Source: Chitinophagaceae bacterium (lineage in GTDB: Bacteria > Bacteroidota > Bacteroidia > Chitinophagales > Chitinophagaceae). From it: a stretch of 64,000 bases of DNA. The stretch lies in assembly GCA_016721725.1 (NCBI GenBank), contig JADKHN010000001.1, positions 1,860,001 through 1,924,000 of the forward strand. Reading direction: 5' to 3'. The position numbers were made by a program, and so were the translations under genes. The notes beneath the pieces were generated by a model that was not told where the DNA came from, did no database searches, and saw only the letters and a list, made by a program, of their open reading frames with translations. Position 1 is the stretch's first letter. Every line of letters starts with the position of its first letter. Of this stretch, positions 16,933 to 24,999 are shown in pieces.

Positions 16933-17068
16933 GTGCGCCATTCTTTCGGGAAAGAGGTCGTCCCGGCGCGAGGCCGGGATACTCTCCACAAAATACATCC
17001 TGCTTCGGCGGGATTTTTTGTTTTATGTATTTCAGCGTATATATCATTTACTCCCTCAAATTGGATAA
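16673..17068 (+). CDS. GIY-YIG nuclease-family protein, copy 1 (stop lost, read through)
   Basis: The first 81 residues are a small GIY-YIG domain of the UPF0213-like type: YIIYSLKLDKYYIGYT holds both halves of the GIY-YIG signature, followed by LVKRLQEHNAG (Arg) and REEAMKREREIKGKKSRKYIEWL (candidate Glu). Family members are putative DNA nucleases. In this copy a deletion in the tRNA remnant removes the TAG that ends copy 2, so the frame continues about 45 residues through tRNA remnant, terminator and the start of copy 2. It has no evident RBS and sits just past a terminator, so expression is doubtful. Confidence 0.7.
   Translation: MYFSVYIIYSLKLDKYYIGYTIDLVKRLQEHNAGISSFTAKATDWVLKYQEEYSSREEAMKREREIKGKKSRKYIEWLVNRGSSSVVCAILSGKRSSRREAGILSTKYILLRRDFLFYVFQRIYHLLPQIG
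16921..16988 (+). pseudogene. tRNA-Ala remnant 3
   Basis: It starts inside the D-arm (AGCTCAGTTG), has a shortened middle (GTGCGCC then TTCTTTCGGGA, the right part of a TCCC...GGGA hairpin), then AAGAGGTCG, the 19-nt TCCCGGCGCGAGGCCGGGA in place of the T-arm, and the tRNA 3' strand ATACTCTCCA. The 5' acceptor strand is missing. It is fused to the C-terminal codons of GIY-YIG copy 1. Confidence 0.8.
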
Positions 17069-17284
17069 GTATTATATTGGTTATACCATCGATCTGGTAA
17101 AACGCCTGCAAGAGCATAATGCGGGTATTTCAAGTTTTACAGCAAAAGCAACCGATTGGGTATTGAAATACCAGGAGGAATATTCAAGTCGTGAAGAGGC
17201 GATGAAACGGGAAAGGGAGATCAAGGGTAAGAAGAGCAGAAAATACATTGAATGGCTGGTCAATCGCGGTTCGAGCTCAGTTGT
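16981..17284 (+). repeat. 304-nt direct repeat, copy 2
   Basis: Second copy of the 16629-16932 unit, offset by 352 nt, with one difference seen. A third, more diverged copy of the same plan follows at about 17347-17638. Confidence 0.9.
16997..17019 (+). terminator. Intrinsic terminator, copy 2 of 4
   Basis: Identical to the terminator at 16645: ATCCTGC-TTCG-GCGGGAT plus six T residues, after tRNA remnant 3 and before GIY-YIG copy 2. Confidence 0.85.
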
Positions 17285-17288
17285 CTAG
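17025..17288 (+). CDS. GIY-YIG nuclease-family protein, copy 2
   Basis: An 87-aa single-domain GIY-YIG protein, identical in sequence to copy 1 over the shared part. GIY and YIG elements are in YIIYS and YYIGYT; the conserved Arg and Glu regions follow. The last residues, RGSSSVV, are encoded by tRNA sequence: GGTTCGAGCTCAGTTGTC joins a T-loop-like TTCGA to the D-arm, and the stop TAG lies in the D-loop. So the ORF ends inside the tRNA remnant. Confidence 0.75.
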   Translation: MYFSVYIIYSLKLDKYYIGYTIDLVKRLQEHNAGISSFTAKATDWVLKYQEEYSSREEAMKREREIKGKKSRKYIEWLVNRGSSSVV

Positions 17289-17354
17289 GCGCTTGCATGT
17301 CCCGAATTCTTTCGGGAAAGAGGTCGTCCCGGCGCGAGGCCGGGATACTCTCCA
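17274..17354 (+). pseudogene. tRNA-Ala remnant 4
   Basis: AGCTCAGTTG, then TCTAGGCGCTTGCATG close to the intact gene, then TCCCGAATTCTTTCGGGA (17300-17317) in place of the anticodon, AAGAGGTCG, TCCCGGCGCGAGGCCGGGA (17327-17345) in place of the T-arm, and ATACTCTCCA. It lacks the 5' acceptor strand and any anticodon. It is the fuller version of remnant 3. Confidence 0.85.
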
Positions 17355-17362
17355 TAAAATAC

Positions 17363-17385
17363 ATCCTGCTTCGGCGGGATTTTTT
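17363..17385 (+). terminator. Intrinsic terminator, copy 3 of 4
   Basis: Same stem, TTCG tetraloop and T-run as at 16645, placed between tRNA remnant 4 and GIY-YIG copy 3. Confidence 0.85.
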
Positions 17386-17389
17386 GTTT

Positions 17390-17641
17390 ATGGCATTTTA
17401 CGTTTATATCATTTACTCCTTCAAACTGGACAAGTATTATGTCGGTTATACCAGCGAACTGGTAAAGCGTATGCAAGACCATAAAGCAGGCATTTCGAGT
17501 TTTACATCCAAAGCAGCTGAATGGGAATTGAAATACCAGGAGGAATTTACGAGTCGGGAATTGGCAATGAAACGAGAAAGGGAGATCAAGGGTAAGAAAA
17601 GCAGAAAATACATTGAATGGTTGATAAATGGCAGGGGATAG
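17390..17641 (+). CDS. GIY-YIG nuclease-family protein, copy 3 (diverged)
   Basis: An 83-aa GIY-YIG protein. Differences from copies 1-2 are spread along it (MAFYVYIIYSFKLDKYYVGY, SELVKRMQDHKAG, KAAEWELKYQEEFTSRELA), many of them conservative, while KREREIKGKKSRKYIEWL is unchanged. This suggests an older duplication with the reading frame kept. It ends NGRG with a TAG that is also the TAG of the tRNA segment TAGCTC, so ORF and tRNA remnant overlap by three bases. Confidence 0.75.
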   Translation: MAFYVYIIYSFKLDKYYVGYTSELVKRMQDHKAGISSFTSKAAEWELKYQEEFTSRELAMKREREIKGKKSRKYIEWLINGRG

Positions 17642-17729
17642 CTCTCCCGATAATTATCGGGATGGCTAGAGCGTCCCGAAAGCCACCGGGAAAGAGGTCG
17701 TCCCGGCGCGATGCCAGCATACTGACTAC
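17639..17729 (+). pseudogene. tRNA-Ala remnant 5 with three hairpin inserts
   Basis: TAGCTC, then the same perfect palindrome as in remnant 1 (TCCCGATAATTATCGGGA, 17645-17662), TGGCTAGAGCG, then TCCCGAAAGCCACCGGGA (17674-17691) for the anticodon arm, AAGAGGTCG and a decayed T-arm insert (TCCCGGCGCGATGCCAGCA). The 3' strand is also decayed (ACTGACTACA). It closes the array. Confidence 0.8.
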
Positions 17730-17736
17730 AAAATAC

Positions 17737-17761
17737 ATCCTGCTTCGGCTGGATTTTTTTT
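17737..17761 (+). terminator. Terminator-like hairpin, copy 4 of 4 (decayed)
   Basis: ATCCTGC-TTCG-GCTGGAT with one mismatch relative to the other three copies, followed by eight T residues. It marks the end of the tRNA/GIY-YIG array, 11 nt before the LOG gene. Confidence 0.75.
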
Positions 17762-17771
17762 AACTTACAGT

Positions 17772-18491
17772 ATGACTAAATCTGAAATCAAATTCCTCGC
17801 AGGCCCCCAGAAACGCTGGCAGGAATTCGTCTTCTCCTTTAAAGTAATGTCTGAATTCATCAAAGGATTCAGGGCGCTTCATTTTGTGGGGCCCTGTGTG
17901 ACCATTTTTGGGTCTGCCCGTTTCAAAGACGGTCATCCTTATTATGAAAAGACCGAAGAACTGGCAGGAAGGATCGCCCAGATGGGATTCACCATCATGA
18001 CAGGAGGCGGACCCGGTATCATGGAAGCCGCCAATAAAGGCGCTAAGGACGTAGGAGGGCGTAGTGTAGGGTGCAATATCGTCTTGCCCATGGAACAAAA
18101 GCCAAATCCTTACCTGGATAAATGGGTCAATATCAAATATTTTTTCGTTCGTAAGACCTTGCTTATTAAATATTCTTATGCGTTTGTTGTCATGCCTGGC
18201 GGGTTTGGGACACTGGATGAGTATTTTGAGGCATTGACATTGATCCAAACTAAGAAGATCGCTGAATTTCCTATCGTGATCTTCGATAAAACCTTTCACA
18301 GTGACCTGGTTCAGCATATTGCCATGATGAAGAGCAAGGGAACCATATCGGAAGAAGATGATGAGCTGTTCTTAGTGACCGACTCGGTGGATGAAGCAGT
18401 TGCCTATATTCAGAAGCACAGCATTGCGAAATTCGACTTGCAGCCGGAGAAACCCTATAAGCCTTTCAAGTGGCTCTTCGAAAGGGGGTGA
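17772..18491 (+). CDS. LOG-family protein (TIGR00730 type)
   Basis: A 239-aa cytosolic protein with the LOG signatures TGGGPGIMEAANKGA (about residues 77-91) and PGGFGTLDE (142-150), which bind nucleotide phosphate and hold the catalytic Glu150. LOG proteins cleave ribose 5-phosphate from nucleoside monophosphates; many also act on cytokinin monophosphates. Which nucleotide is used cannot be told from sequence. No promoter was recognised between it and the array terminator. Confidence 0.9.
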   Translation: MTKSEIKFLAGPQKRWQEFVFSFKVMSEFIKGFRALHFVGPCVTIFGSARFKDGHPYYEKTEELAGRIAQMGFTIMTGGGPGIMEAANKGAKDVGGRSVGCNIVLPMEQKPNPYLDKWVNIKYFFVRKTLLIKYSYAFVVMPGGFGTLDEYFEALTLIQTKKIAEFPIVIFDKTFHSDLVQHIAMMKSKGTISEEDDELFLVTDSVDEAVAYIQKHSIAKFDLQPEKPYKPFKWLFERG

Positions 18492-18533
18492 AAAATTAGT
18501 GTATCTTCAATTTGCTTAAACTGATATACGCCG

Positions 18534-19664
18534 ATGGCTGATATTATTGGGAATCGACAGGCAAACAGGATTACTATGCTGTCCTTCAACTTGGTGATGT
18601 TCCTGTCTTCTGTTTTTTATTATACGGCACAAGGACAGGAAAAACCTGCAGATCCGGGTAATGACCTTACTTTCTCTATTTACATTGAATCCTATTATTC
18701 ATACGATTTTAATAAGCCATCGGGGAATGATCGCTCATCCTTCATATACAGCCATAACCGGCATAATGAGTTTAATCTGAACCTCGGCTATATTAAAGCC
18801 AGTTATTCCTCGCGTCAGGTTAGGGCAAGTCTTGCTTTGGCAGCGGGGACTTACATGAATGCGAATTATGCTGCCGAACCCGGTGTATTGAAGAATATTT
18901 ACGAGGCCAGCGCAGGAATTAAACTCAGCAAGAAGAAAAATCTGTGGTTGGATGCAGGTATTTTGCCTTCCCATATTGGTTTTGAAAGTGCAGTCTCAAA
19001 AGAGTGCTGGACACTGACAAGGAGTATTTTGGCAGACAATTCCCCCTATTTTGAAAGCGGAGTAAAATTGACCTATACGAGTGATAATGAAAAATGGCTG
19101 GCCAGCGTTTTGTTGTTAAATGGCTGGCAACGTATTAAAAGACTGGATGGGAATTCATTGCTGAGTTACGGCACACAATTACAATATAAGCCTACATCAG
19201 CTGTTACTTTGAATTACAGCACGTTCATCGGAACGGATAAGCCTGATAGTTTGAGGCGCTGGCGTTATTTCCATAACCTGTACGGCATGATCAATGTTTC
19301 CGATAAAATGGGGATAACTGCCGGACTTGATATAGGGTTTGAACAAATAAGTAAAGGCAGCAGCAGGATGAATTCCTGGTATTCCCCGGTCGTCATCTTC
19401 AGGTATACGGTCAATCCGAAGTGGGCCTTGGCTGCGAGGGGCGAGTTTTACTCGGATAAGCACGGGGTTATCATTAACAGCGGAACGGCCCATGGCTTTC
19501 AGACTTCAGGTTTTTCAGCCAATATTGATTATATGCCAATCCGGCAGGCATTGATCAGGTTAGAGTTGAGGACTTTTGCCAGTAAAGACGATATTTTTAA
19601 AAGGGGAACTGGCTTCAGCAGGAACAACACTTTTATTTCTTCTTCATTAGCGGTTGCCTTCTGA
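18534..19664 (+). CDS. Outer-membrane beta-barrel porin, BBP2-like
   Basis: A 376-aa barrel protein. A hydrophobic stretch near residues 14-35 ending YTAQGQE looks like a signal peptide behind an unusually long N-terminus; in-frame ATG 18576 (MLSFNLVMFLSS) may be the true start. The body alternates polar and aromatic residues (WLDAGILPSHIGFES, LNGWQRIKRLDG, YSTFIGTDKPDS) and ends in Phe (SSSLAVAF), as outer-membrane barrels do. The LLNGWQ and YVGW/FIGTD-type motifs recur in the convergent porin at 19703, so they are paralogues. Confidence 0.7.
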   Translation: MADIIGNRQANRITMLSFNLVMFLSSVFYYTAQGQEKPADPGNDLTFSIYIESYYSYDFNKPSGNDRSSFIYSHNRHNEFNLNLGYIKASYSSRQVRASLALAAGTYMNANYAAEPGVLKNIYEASAGIKLSKKKNLWLDAGILPSHIGFESAVSKECWTLTRSILADNSPYFESGVKLTYTSDNEKWLASVLLLNGWQRIKRLDGNSLLSYGTQLQYKPTSAVTLNYSTFIGTDKPDSLRRWRYFHNLYGMINVSDKMGITAGLDIGFEQISKGSSRMNSWYSPVVIFRYTVNPKWALAARGEFYSDKHGVIINSGTAHGFQTSGFSANIDYMPIRQALIRLELRTFASKDDIFKRGTGFSRNNTFISSSLAVAF

Positions 19665-19702
19665 CTTTTTTCCTGACAAGGATATTGACGAATATCGGGG
19701 GT

Positions 19703-21046
19703 TTAAAATCTGACTATCGTGGTAAATATCAGCCTGTTCTCATCTTTAACCAAATCAGCCTTGAAGCCACTGGGGTCCCCAATAGGTGGATTCCATCCAT
19801 TGGGTGATGTAACCCCACCATGACCTGAGAAATAGGGTGTATTGGTATGGCGTGTTACAAACTCTGCGCCGAATGTCAGATATTCATTCGGCATGTATTG
19901 AAAACCGGCTGATGCATCCCAGCCTTCAAAAGGGTCTCCGGGATTCTGTGTCAGGACAGCGTTCCCGGCAGGCAACAAGGCAAGGTACCGGCCAGGGTTA
20001 TTGATATATCCTCCTCCGACCGTAAAAGCCAACTTTTGTTTTTTGCCAAACCACAGGCGATTGTAAGCCATGAAGCTGGTGAAATTTTGCGCGGGCCTTG
20101 CACTGTCACCATGGAATGCTTTTACACCGCCTCCATTCTCAAAACCAAGATCACCGGTGATGGATAACGCGGCTTTAGAAATACCATCCCTGCCATCCTT
20201 ATTATAGTATCGCAATACTAGACTGTTGTCATTATGAAACCGCAACCGCTTTTTTTCATTGGGAGTATCCCAGCCAACATAGGAACTTGAAGTGATGGAG
20301 GCCCATTCTTTGGGCCGCCACATGACCTGGTAGCCAATGCCGGGCATTTCGTTGAACATGCCATAGGTTTGCCAGCCATTGACCAGCCATAGTTCCAGTT
20401 TTAACTTATCCGTGGGGTACATCTGAACCCTGGCGCCGGTGAAGAACCAGGGTGTGTTATCACTGGTATAAGAGGGTTGGTAATTCCAGTTTTCAAAGTT
20501 ATTATAGGAAAGTAAACCCACATATGACTTGAAAATACCCAGATCGATATTGATACCGTGCATCTGATTCAAATGTATGCCGGCATATCCTTCAGTAACG
20601 TAACGCAGTGCATTGTAAAGGTCGTATTGGCCTCGAAGCGGGGTATTGTCGTTCCGGGGTATCCCCGTTGCCCTTGAACCGAACTGGAGCATCAGCCGTG
20701 CCCTGGCGCCGCTTTTGGGTTCATAAAAATCACCGCCGGCCTCAAGGTAAGAGAGGTTGAATTCATTACTCCGGAAAGTGGCTGTGGAACCACTGTTCGT
20801 GTGATCAACCGGCCGGTTGAATGAGTAATTGTAATTACAGTCTATCGTGAAACTGCCGGTGAAGTATCTGGTTTCCAGCAACGGCTTTTTCTGCCTGTTA
20901 TTACCCTGTACCCAGCTGAAGTCGCCATAGCTGAAGGGTTCGCTTTTTGGCAGTGTTACTTTTTTGGGACCATTTTGCGCGATGGCAGTGACGACTGAAC
21001 AACAGAAACAAACCAGTAAGGCCATTTTAAGGAATGAAATTTTCAT
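19703..21046 (-). CDS. Outer-membrane beta-barrel porin, BBP2-like
   Basis: A 447-aa exported protein with a clear signal peptide (MKISFLKMALLVCF... ending TAIAQ near residue 24). The rest is barrel-like: many alternating strands, LWLVNGWQTYG, SSYVGWDTPN, and a final aromatic strand IFTTIVRF. It is the last gene of a potassium-related operon (kinase, regulator, kup, porin) with only 12 nt to kup. Bacteroidota kdp clusters often include such porins, so a role in K+ passage across the outer membrane is inferred. Confidence 0.75.
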   Translation of the reverse strand: MKISFLKMALLVCFCCSVVTAIAQNGPKKVTLPKSEPFSYGDFSWVQGNNRQKKPLLETRYFTGSFTIDCNYNYSFNRPVDHTNSGSTATFRSNEFNLSYLEAGGDFYEPKSGARARLMLQFGSRATGIPRNDNTPLRGQYDLYNALRYVTEGYAGIHLNQMHGINIDLGIFKSYVGLLSYNNFENWNYQPSYTSDNTPWFFTGARVQMYPTDKLKLELWLVNGWQTYGMFNEMPGIGYQVMWRPKEWASITSSSYVGWDTPNEKKRLRFHNDNSLVLRYYNKDGRDGISKAALSITGDLGFENGGGVKAFHGDSARPAQNFTSFMAYNRLWFGKKQKLAFTVGGGYINNPGRYLALLPAGNAVLTQNPGDPFEGWDASAGFQYMPNEYLTFGAEFVTRHTNTPYFSGHGGVTSPNGWNPPIGDPSGFKADLVKDENRLIFTTIVRF

Positions 21047-21058
21047 TGTGAATATGAT

Positions 21059-23022
21059 TTAATGGTTTCTTTTTAATTCAATATTTTGCGCGGACTGATA
21101 AACAAGCGGAACATGCTCAACAACCACATCGCTTTTATCCAGTCCAAAGGCTTTTTCATCGCTTTGCCCGAGTCCTTTCAACATGAAATACGATTTCAAT
21201 AAAATGCCGTCGCGTAGCGCGAATTCATTTTCCACGGAAAGGAATTTTTCGATCACGATGAATTTGAAATCAGGCTCCTTGTTGTATCGGGTAGACCCAT
21301 CCGGGCGAATATGAAGATTCAGTTCCTTATTTGCCACCAGGTCTAGTACGATCTTTTTGAAATAGAGTTCGGTTTTCGGCTGTATGCGGAATCCCAGGTG
21401 GATGGTCACTTTAATGATCTTATCATCCACCAGTTCGGTTACATCATAGCTAAGGGTATAGGGCTCTTCTGTCCGGTCGATATGGACGAACCAATAGACA
21501 TCAGCCCGTTTGGGTTTCTTTGAGAAGATCGACCGGATGACCTTTTCTTCGATCTGCGTGCGGTTATTGGCTTTGGTCAGGTAAATAAGGTGAGTGGAGA
21601 ATTTGGGTATCGCGTCATCCTTGCTCAACTCGATGAGTTGCGGGGTGTATTTTCCCAGGTCGGAGAACCTGACCAGTCGGTTGTTGATCTTCCGGGCATA
21701 ATACCAGGTGTACATGGTCAGGAAAATAAAAAGTTCAAAGAACAGGAACATCCAGCGTTCCCTGATCTTGGCCACATTGGCAATGAAAAAGGAAATTTCA
21801 ATGATGGCGAAAACCCCGATGATCAGGGCCACCAGCCAGCGGTTCCATTTTAACCTGTACAGTAAATAATAATTGAGCAGCACGGTTGTCATCATCATGG
21901 CAACGGTGATAGAAAATCCGTATGCAGCTTCCATATTCGACGACGAATGGAAATAAAGGATCATCAGAACACAGCCGATCCATAAAATGGCATTCACACT
22001 GGGGATATAGATCTGTCCTTTGATATCGCTGGGCTGCCTGACCGTTACGCGCGGCCAAAAATTCAGGTTCATGGCTTCACTGATAAGTGTATAGGATCCG
22101 CTGATCAGTGCCTGGGAGGCAATAATGGTTGCGGATGTGGCAATGATGATGCTGGGTAACAAAAACCAGTGAGGCATCATTTCAAAGAAAGGATTCCGGC
22201 CGTTCAGCATAGGCTCTTTCAGGTGCATCAGCCAGGCGGCCTGGCCGATATAATTTACGACCAGGCTTAGCTTTACGAAGATCCAGGTGGCTCGGATATT
22301 CCTGATACCACAATGGCCGAGGTCGCTGTAAAGGGCCTCGCACCTGTCGTACACAGGAAAACGGCGCCCAACAGCCAGAACCCATGCGGGTAATGCATGA
22401 GCAGATCGTACCCATAATGCGGACTCAATGCTTTCACCACATCAGGATAATGCATGATCTGCGCACCTCCAACTACCAGCAGCATGGTAAACCATACAGC
22501 CATAACCGGGCCAAAGGCTTTGCCGATGTTTTGAGTCCCGAACCGCTGAAAAAAGAACAGGCCGGAAATGATGGCAACGACTATGCCGATGGTCAGTTTA
22601 TTTCCCGGGACGATGGTATGTTCAAGACCGTTAACGGCATTCAGTCCTTCTATGGCAGATGCAACTGAAATCGGTGGCGTGATGATGCCATCGGCCAGGA
22701 GGGTGGTGGCGCCCAAGATGGTTGGAATGGCCAGGAATTTCCCATAACGTCTTACGAGCGCGTATAAAGAGAATACACCCCCTTCTCCCTGGTTGTCCGC
22801 CCGTAGCGTCAGGATGATGTATTTTATCGTGGTTTGAAAGACCAGGGTCCAGAATATCAGCGAAACGCCACCGTATACCAGGGTTTCATCGATTTTATGT
22901 TCGCCGACAACAGCTTTTAACACATAGAGCGGACTGGTTCCGATATCTCCGTATATGATCCCCAATGCCACCAGCAATGAGGCAATAGAGATCCTGTTCA
23001 AACTTTTTGTGTTTGATTTCAT
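21059..23022 (-). pseudogene. kup: Kup potassium transporter, disrupted by a 1-nt frameshift
   Basis: Two overlapping frames together encode a Kup/HAK transporter of about 654 aa. The N-part (22341-23022) has ALGIIYGDIGTSPLYVLKAV and the selectivity region of TM helices; the C-part continues EALYSDLGHCGIRNIRATW. The join needs one extra C at about 22340: the coding strand reads GGTGCGAGG where GGTGCCGAGG would restore CTTGAEALYSD. Everything else looks intact, with no other stops. It is either a sequencing error or a recent mutation. It sits in an operon with KdpDE-like regulators. Confidence 0.9.
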
Positions 23023-23050
23023 GATTATTCTTTGTTATGAGATGATGGAA

Positions 23051-23737
23051 TTATTCGTTCAGAACGAACCGGTAGCCTACGCCGGATTCAGTAATGATAT
23101 GTTTAGGACGGTTTGCATCGGTTTCTATTTTTTTTCTGAGTTGGGCGATGAATACCCTCAGGTATTGTGACTGATTGATATAACCCGGTCCCCATACTTC
23201 CCGCAGAAGGTAATGGTGCGTTAAAACCTTTCTTTCATTTTTTACGAGCAGGGCCAGCAGGCTATATTCTGTTGCCGTTAGCTTAATGGGTTCATTATTT
23301 TTTCTCACAGAACGATTCAGCAGGTCGATCTGCAGGTCTCCGGAAACGATGACCTGTTGACTATCTTCACTCAGACTGCTGCGTAACGCTGAACGTATGC
23401 GTGCCAGGAGTTCTCCGGTTCGAAAAGGTTTTACGAGATAATCATTCGCTCCGTTATCCAGGGCTTTGATGATATCCTCTTCCGTGTTTTGAACTGATAG
23501 AATGATGATGGGGTTGGTATACCATTCCCTGAATTGCTTCAGCAGTTCGTGTCCATTGATATCCGGCAGGCCAAGGTCAAGCAGGATCAGATCAGGCGGA
23601 TGGCTGGCAGCAAGAATTAGCCCCTCCCTCGCAGTAGAGGAAAGATATACTTTGAAATCATTGCTTTCCAGTGTGATCTCAAGCAGTTTCCTCATCTGGG
23701 TCTCATCATCAATGACCAAAATGCCCGGGCTATTCAT
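23051..23737 (-). CDS. kdpE: KdpE-like OmpR-family response regulator
   Basis: A 228-aa two-domain regulator. The receiver has the acidic pair Asp10/Asp11, phospho-acceptor Asp54 (LILLDLGLPD) and Lys103 (YLVKPF). The C-terminal winged helix has LTATEYSLLALLVKNERKVL and YLRVFIAQLRKKIE, with GVGYRF near the end, all typical of KdpE. It overlaps the kinase gene by 8 nt and precedes kup by 28 nt, so potassium response is likely. Confidence 0.88.
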   Translation of the reverse strand: MNSPGILVIDDETQMRKLLEITLESNDFKVYLSSTAREGLILAASHPPDLILLDLGLPDINGHELLKQFREWYTNPIIILSVQNTEEDIIKALDNGANDYLVKPFRTGELLARIRSALRSSLSEDSQQVIVSGDLQIDLLNRSVRKNNEPIKLTATEYSLLALLVKNERKVLTHHYLLREVWGPGYINQSQYLRVFIAQLRKKIETDANRPKHIITESGVGYRFVLNE

Positions 23738-24815
23738 TTTTCAGGTTTTTTAAATAAGAGGTTTCAGCGGCAATCCGGATGGTGAATTTGGCGCCACCCG
23801 TAGATTTGTTTTTCAGGGTTATTTGTCCGCCCATCGCTTCAATAAACCCCTTGACGATTGACAGCCCCAATCCCGTTCCTCCCGGTTTTGAATTGGTGAG
23901 CCGGTAAAATTTGTCAAATACCAGATCGATCTGATCAGCCGGGAAACCGGGCCCTTCATCCTCTATGACAAGTTCCAGCAGATCACTGTAACAGGCAGCT
24001 GAAATCATGATCATCCCATCCCTGTCCGTGTATTGCACTGAGTTGTTCAAAAGGTTACTGATGGCCTGTTCAAGTAATCCGGCATCCAGTTTAAATAAAG
24101 GGATACCCGGTTGTATGCCGACCCGGATCTGGCGCCTCGGATTATTTTCTTCAACCCGGTTAACGATATCATAGATCAGGTCACTGATATCGCACCAGTC
24201 ATTCTTTGGTTGTATGAAGCCCGATTCGAGCCTTGACATGTTGAGCAGATTTTCTACCTGCTGGTTAAGCCGTGAAGCGCCTTTGTCGATTTCCGCCATG
24301 AGATCAAGCCGGTTTTGCGGACTCAGTTTCGCATTGTTGTTTTGTAAATTATCCGTAGCACCGATGATGGCTGCGATGGGTGTTCGTAATTCATGAGATA
24401 ATGAGTTCAGCAGTGTGTTATAAAGTTTCAGCGTGTTTGCTTTTTCTTCCCTTTGCCTGGCTTGTTTTTCTACCAGTCTGATCTTGTAGGTGAGCACGGC
24501 ATTTACCAGTGCGATAACGAAATACATGAGGAAAAGGATAAAATCTTCAGTAGATCCGATCGAAAAGGTAAAATGAGGCGGGATGAAGAAGAAATTCCAG
24601 ACCAGGGCGCTTATGACCGCAGAAATCAGGACCGGCAGAATATCAAAGAACATGGCCAGCATGGAAACGGTGAGTAAGAGAATAAAGGCCACGACACGGT
24701 AACCCATCAGCGGGGATAACAGGTAGGAGGTAAAAGACACCAAAGTGATCAGTAAAATGCTGAAAAAATATTGTTTGGGTTTACTGATGGTATTGATGAA
24801 AAGCCCGGGCATCAT
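23730..24815 (-). CDS. KdpD-like sensor histidine kinase lacking the KdpD/USP N-terminus
   Basis: A 361-aa kinase. It starts with the four-helix membrane domain of KdpD (DUF4118; about residues 17-110, with ALVWNFFFIPPHFTF), then HisKA with His141 (SLSHELRTPIAAIIG) and HATPase with DEGPGFP and GGTGLGLSIVKGF. The large cytoplasmic KdpD sensor and USP domains of E. coli are absent. First gene of the kinase-regulator-kup-porin operon. Confidence 0.87.
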   Translation of the reverse strand: MMPGLFINTISKPKQYFFSILLITLVSFTSYLLSPLMGYRVVAFILLLTVSMLAMFFDILPVLISAVISALVWNFFFIPPHFTFSIGSTEDFILFLMYFVIALVNAVLTYKIRLVEKQARQREEKANTLKLYNTLLNSLSHELRTPIAAIIGATDNLQNNNAKLSPQNRLDLMAEIDKGASRLNQQVENLLNMSRLESGFIQPKNDWCDISDLIYDIVNRVEENNPRRQIRVGIQPGIPLFKLDAGLLEQAISNLLNNSVQYTDRDGMIMISAACYSDLLELVIEDEGPGFPADQIDLVFDKFYRLTNSKPGGTGLGLSIVKGFIEAMGGQITLKNKSTGGAKFTIRIAAETSYLKNLKNE

Positions 24816-24833
24816 CTTGACTTATTTCTGATA

Positions 24834-24841
24834 CAAAAGTA
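24834..24841 (-). promoter_or_regulatory. Putative -7 element for the KdpD-like operon
   Basis: On the minus strand TACTTTTG matches TAnnTTTG and lies 18 nt before the kinase start at 24815. No convincing -33 was found. Confidence 0.4.
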
Positions 24842-24950
24842 AACCTAAGAAAATAAGCAGGGTGTAAAAGAATGGGCAGTTTGTATAAAGATTTTATAAA
24901 GAAAGAGGGGCTGCAGGCGCTTTGATTTTTTATAAGTATCTATGTTTTAA

Positions 24951-24995
24951 TTCGTCGGAGACGAATAACCAAATCATCCTCGTCGGAGACGAGGA
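24951..24995. repeat. Two GTCGGAGAC palindromes
   Basis: TTCGTCGGAGACGAA (24951-24965) and TCCTCGTCGGAGACGAGGA (24977-24995) share the core CGTCGGAGACG and lie 11 nt apart. The second ends 4 nt from the stop of the molybdopterin gene. Without T-runs they look more like a small palindromic repeat family than terminators. Confidence 0.7.
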
Positions 24996-24999
24996 CGAG

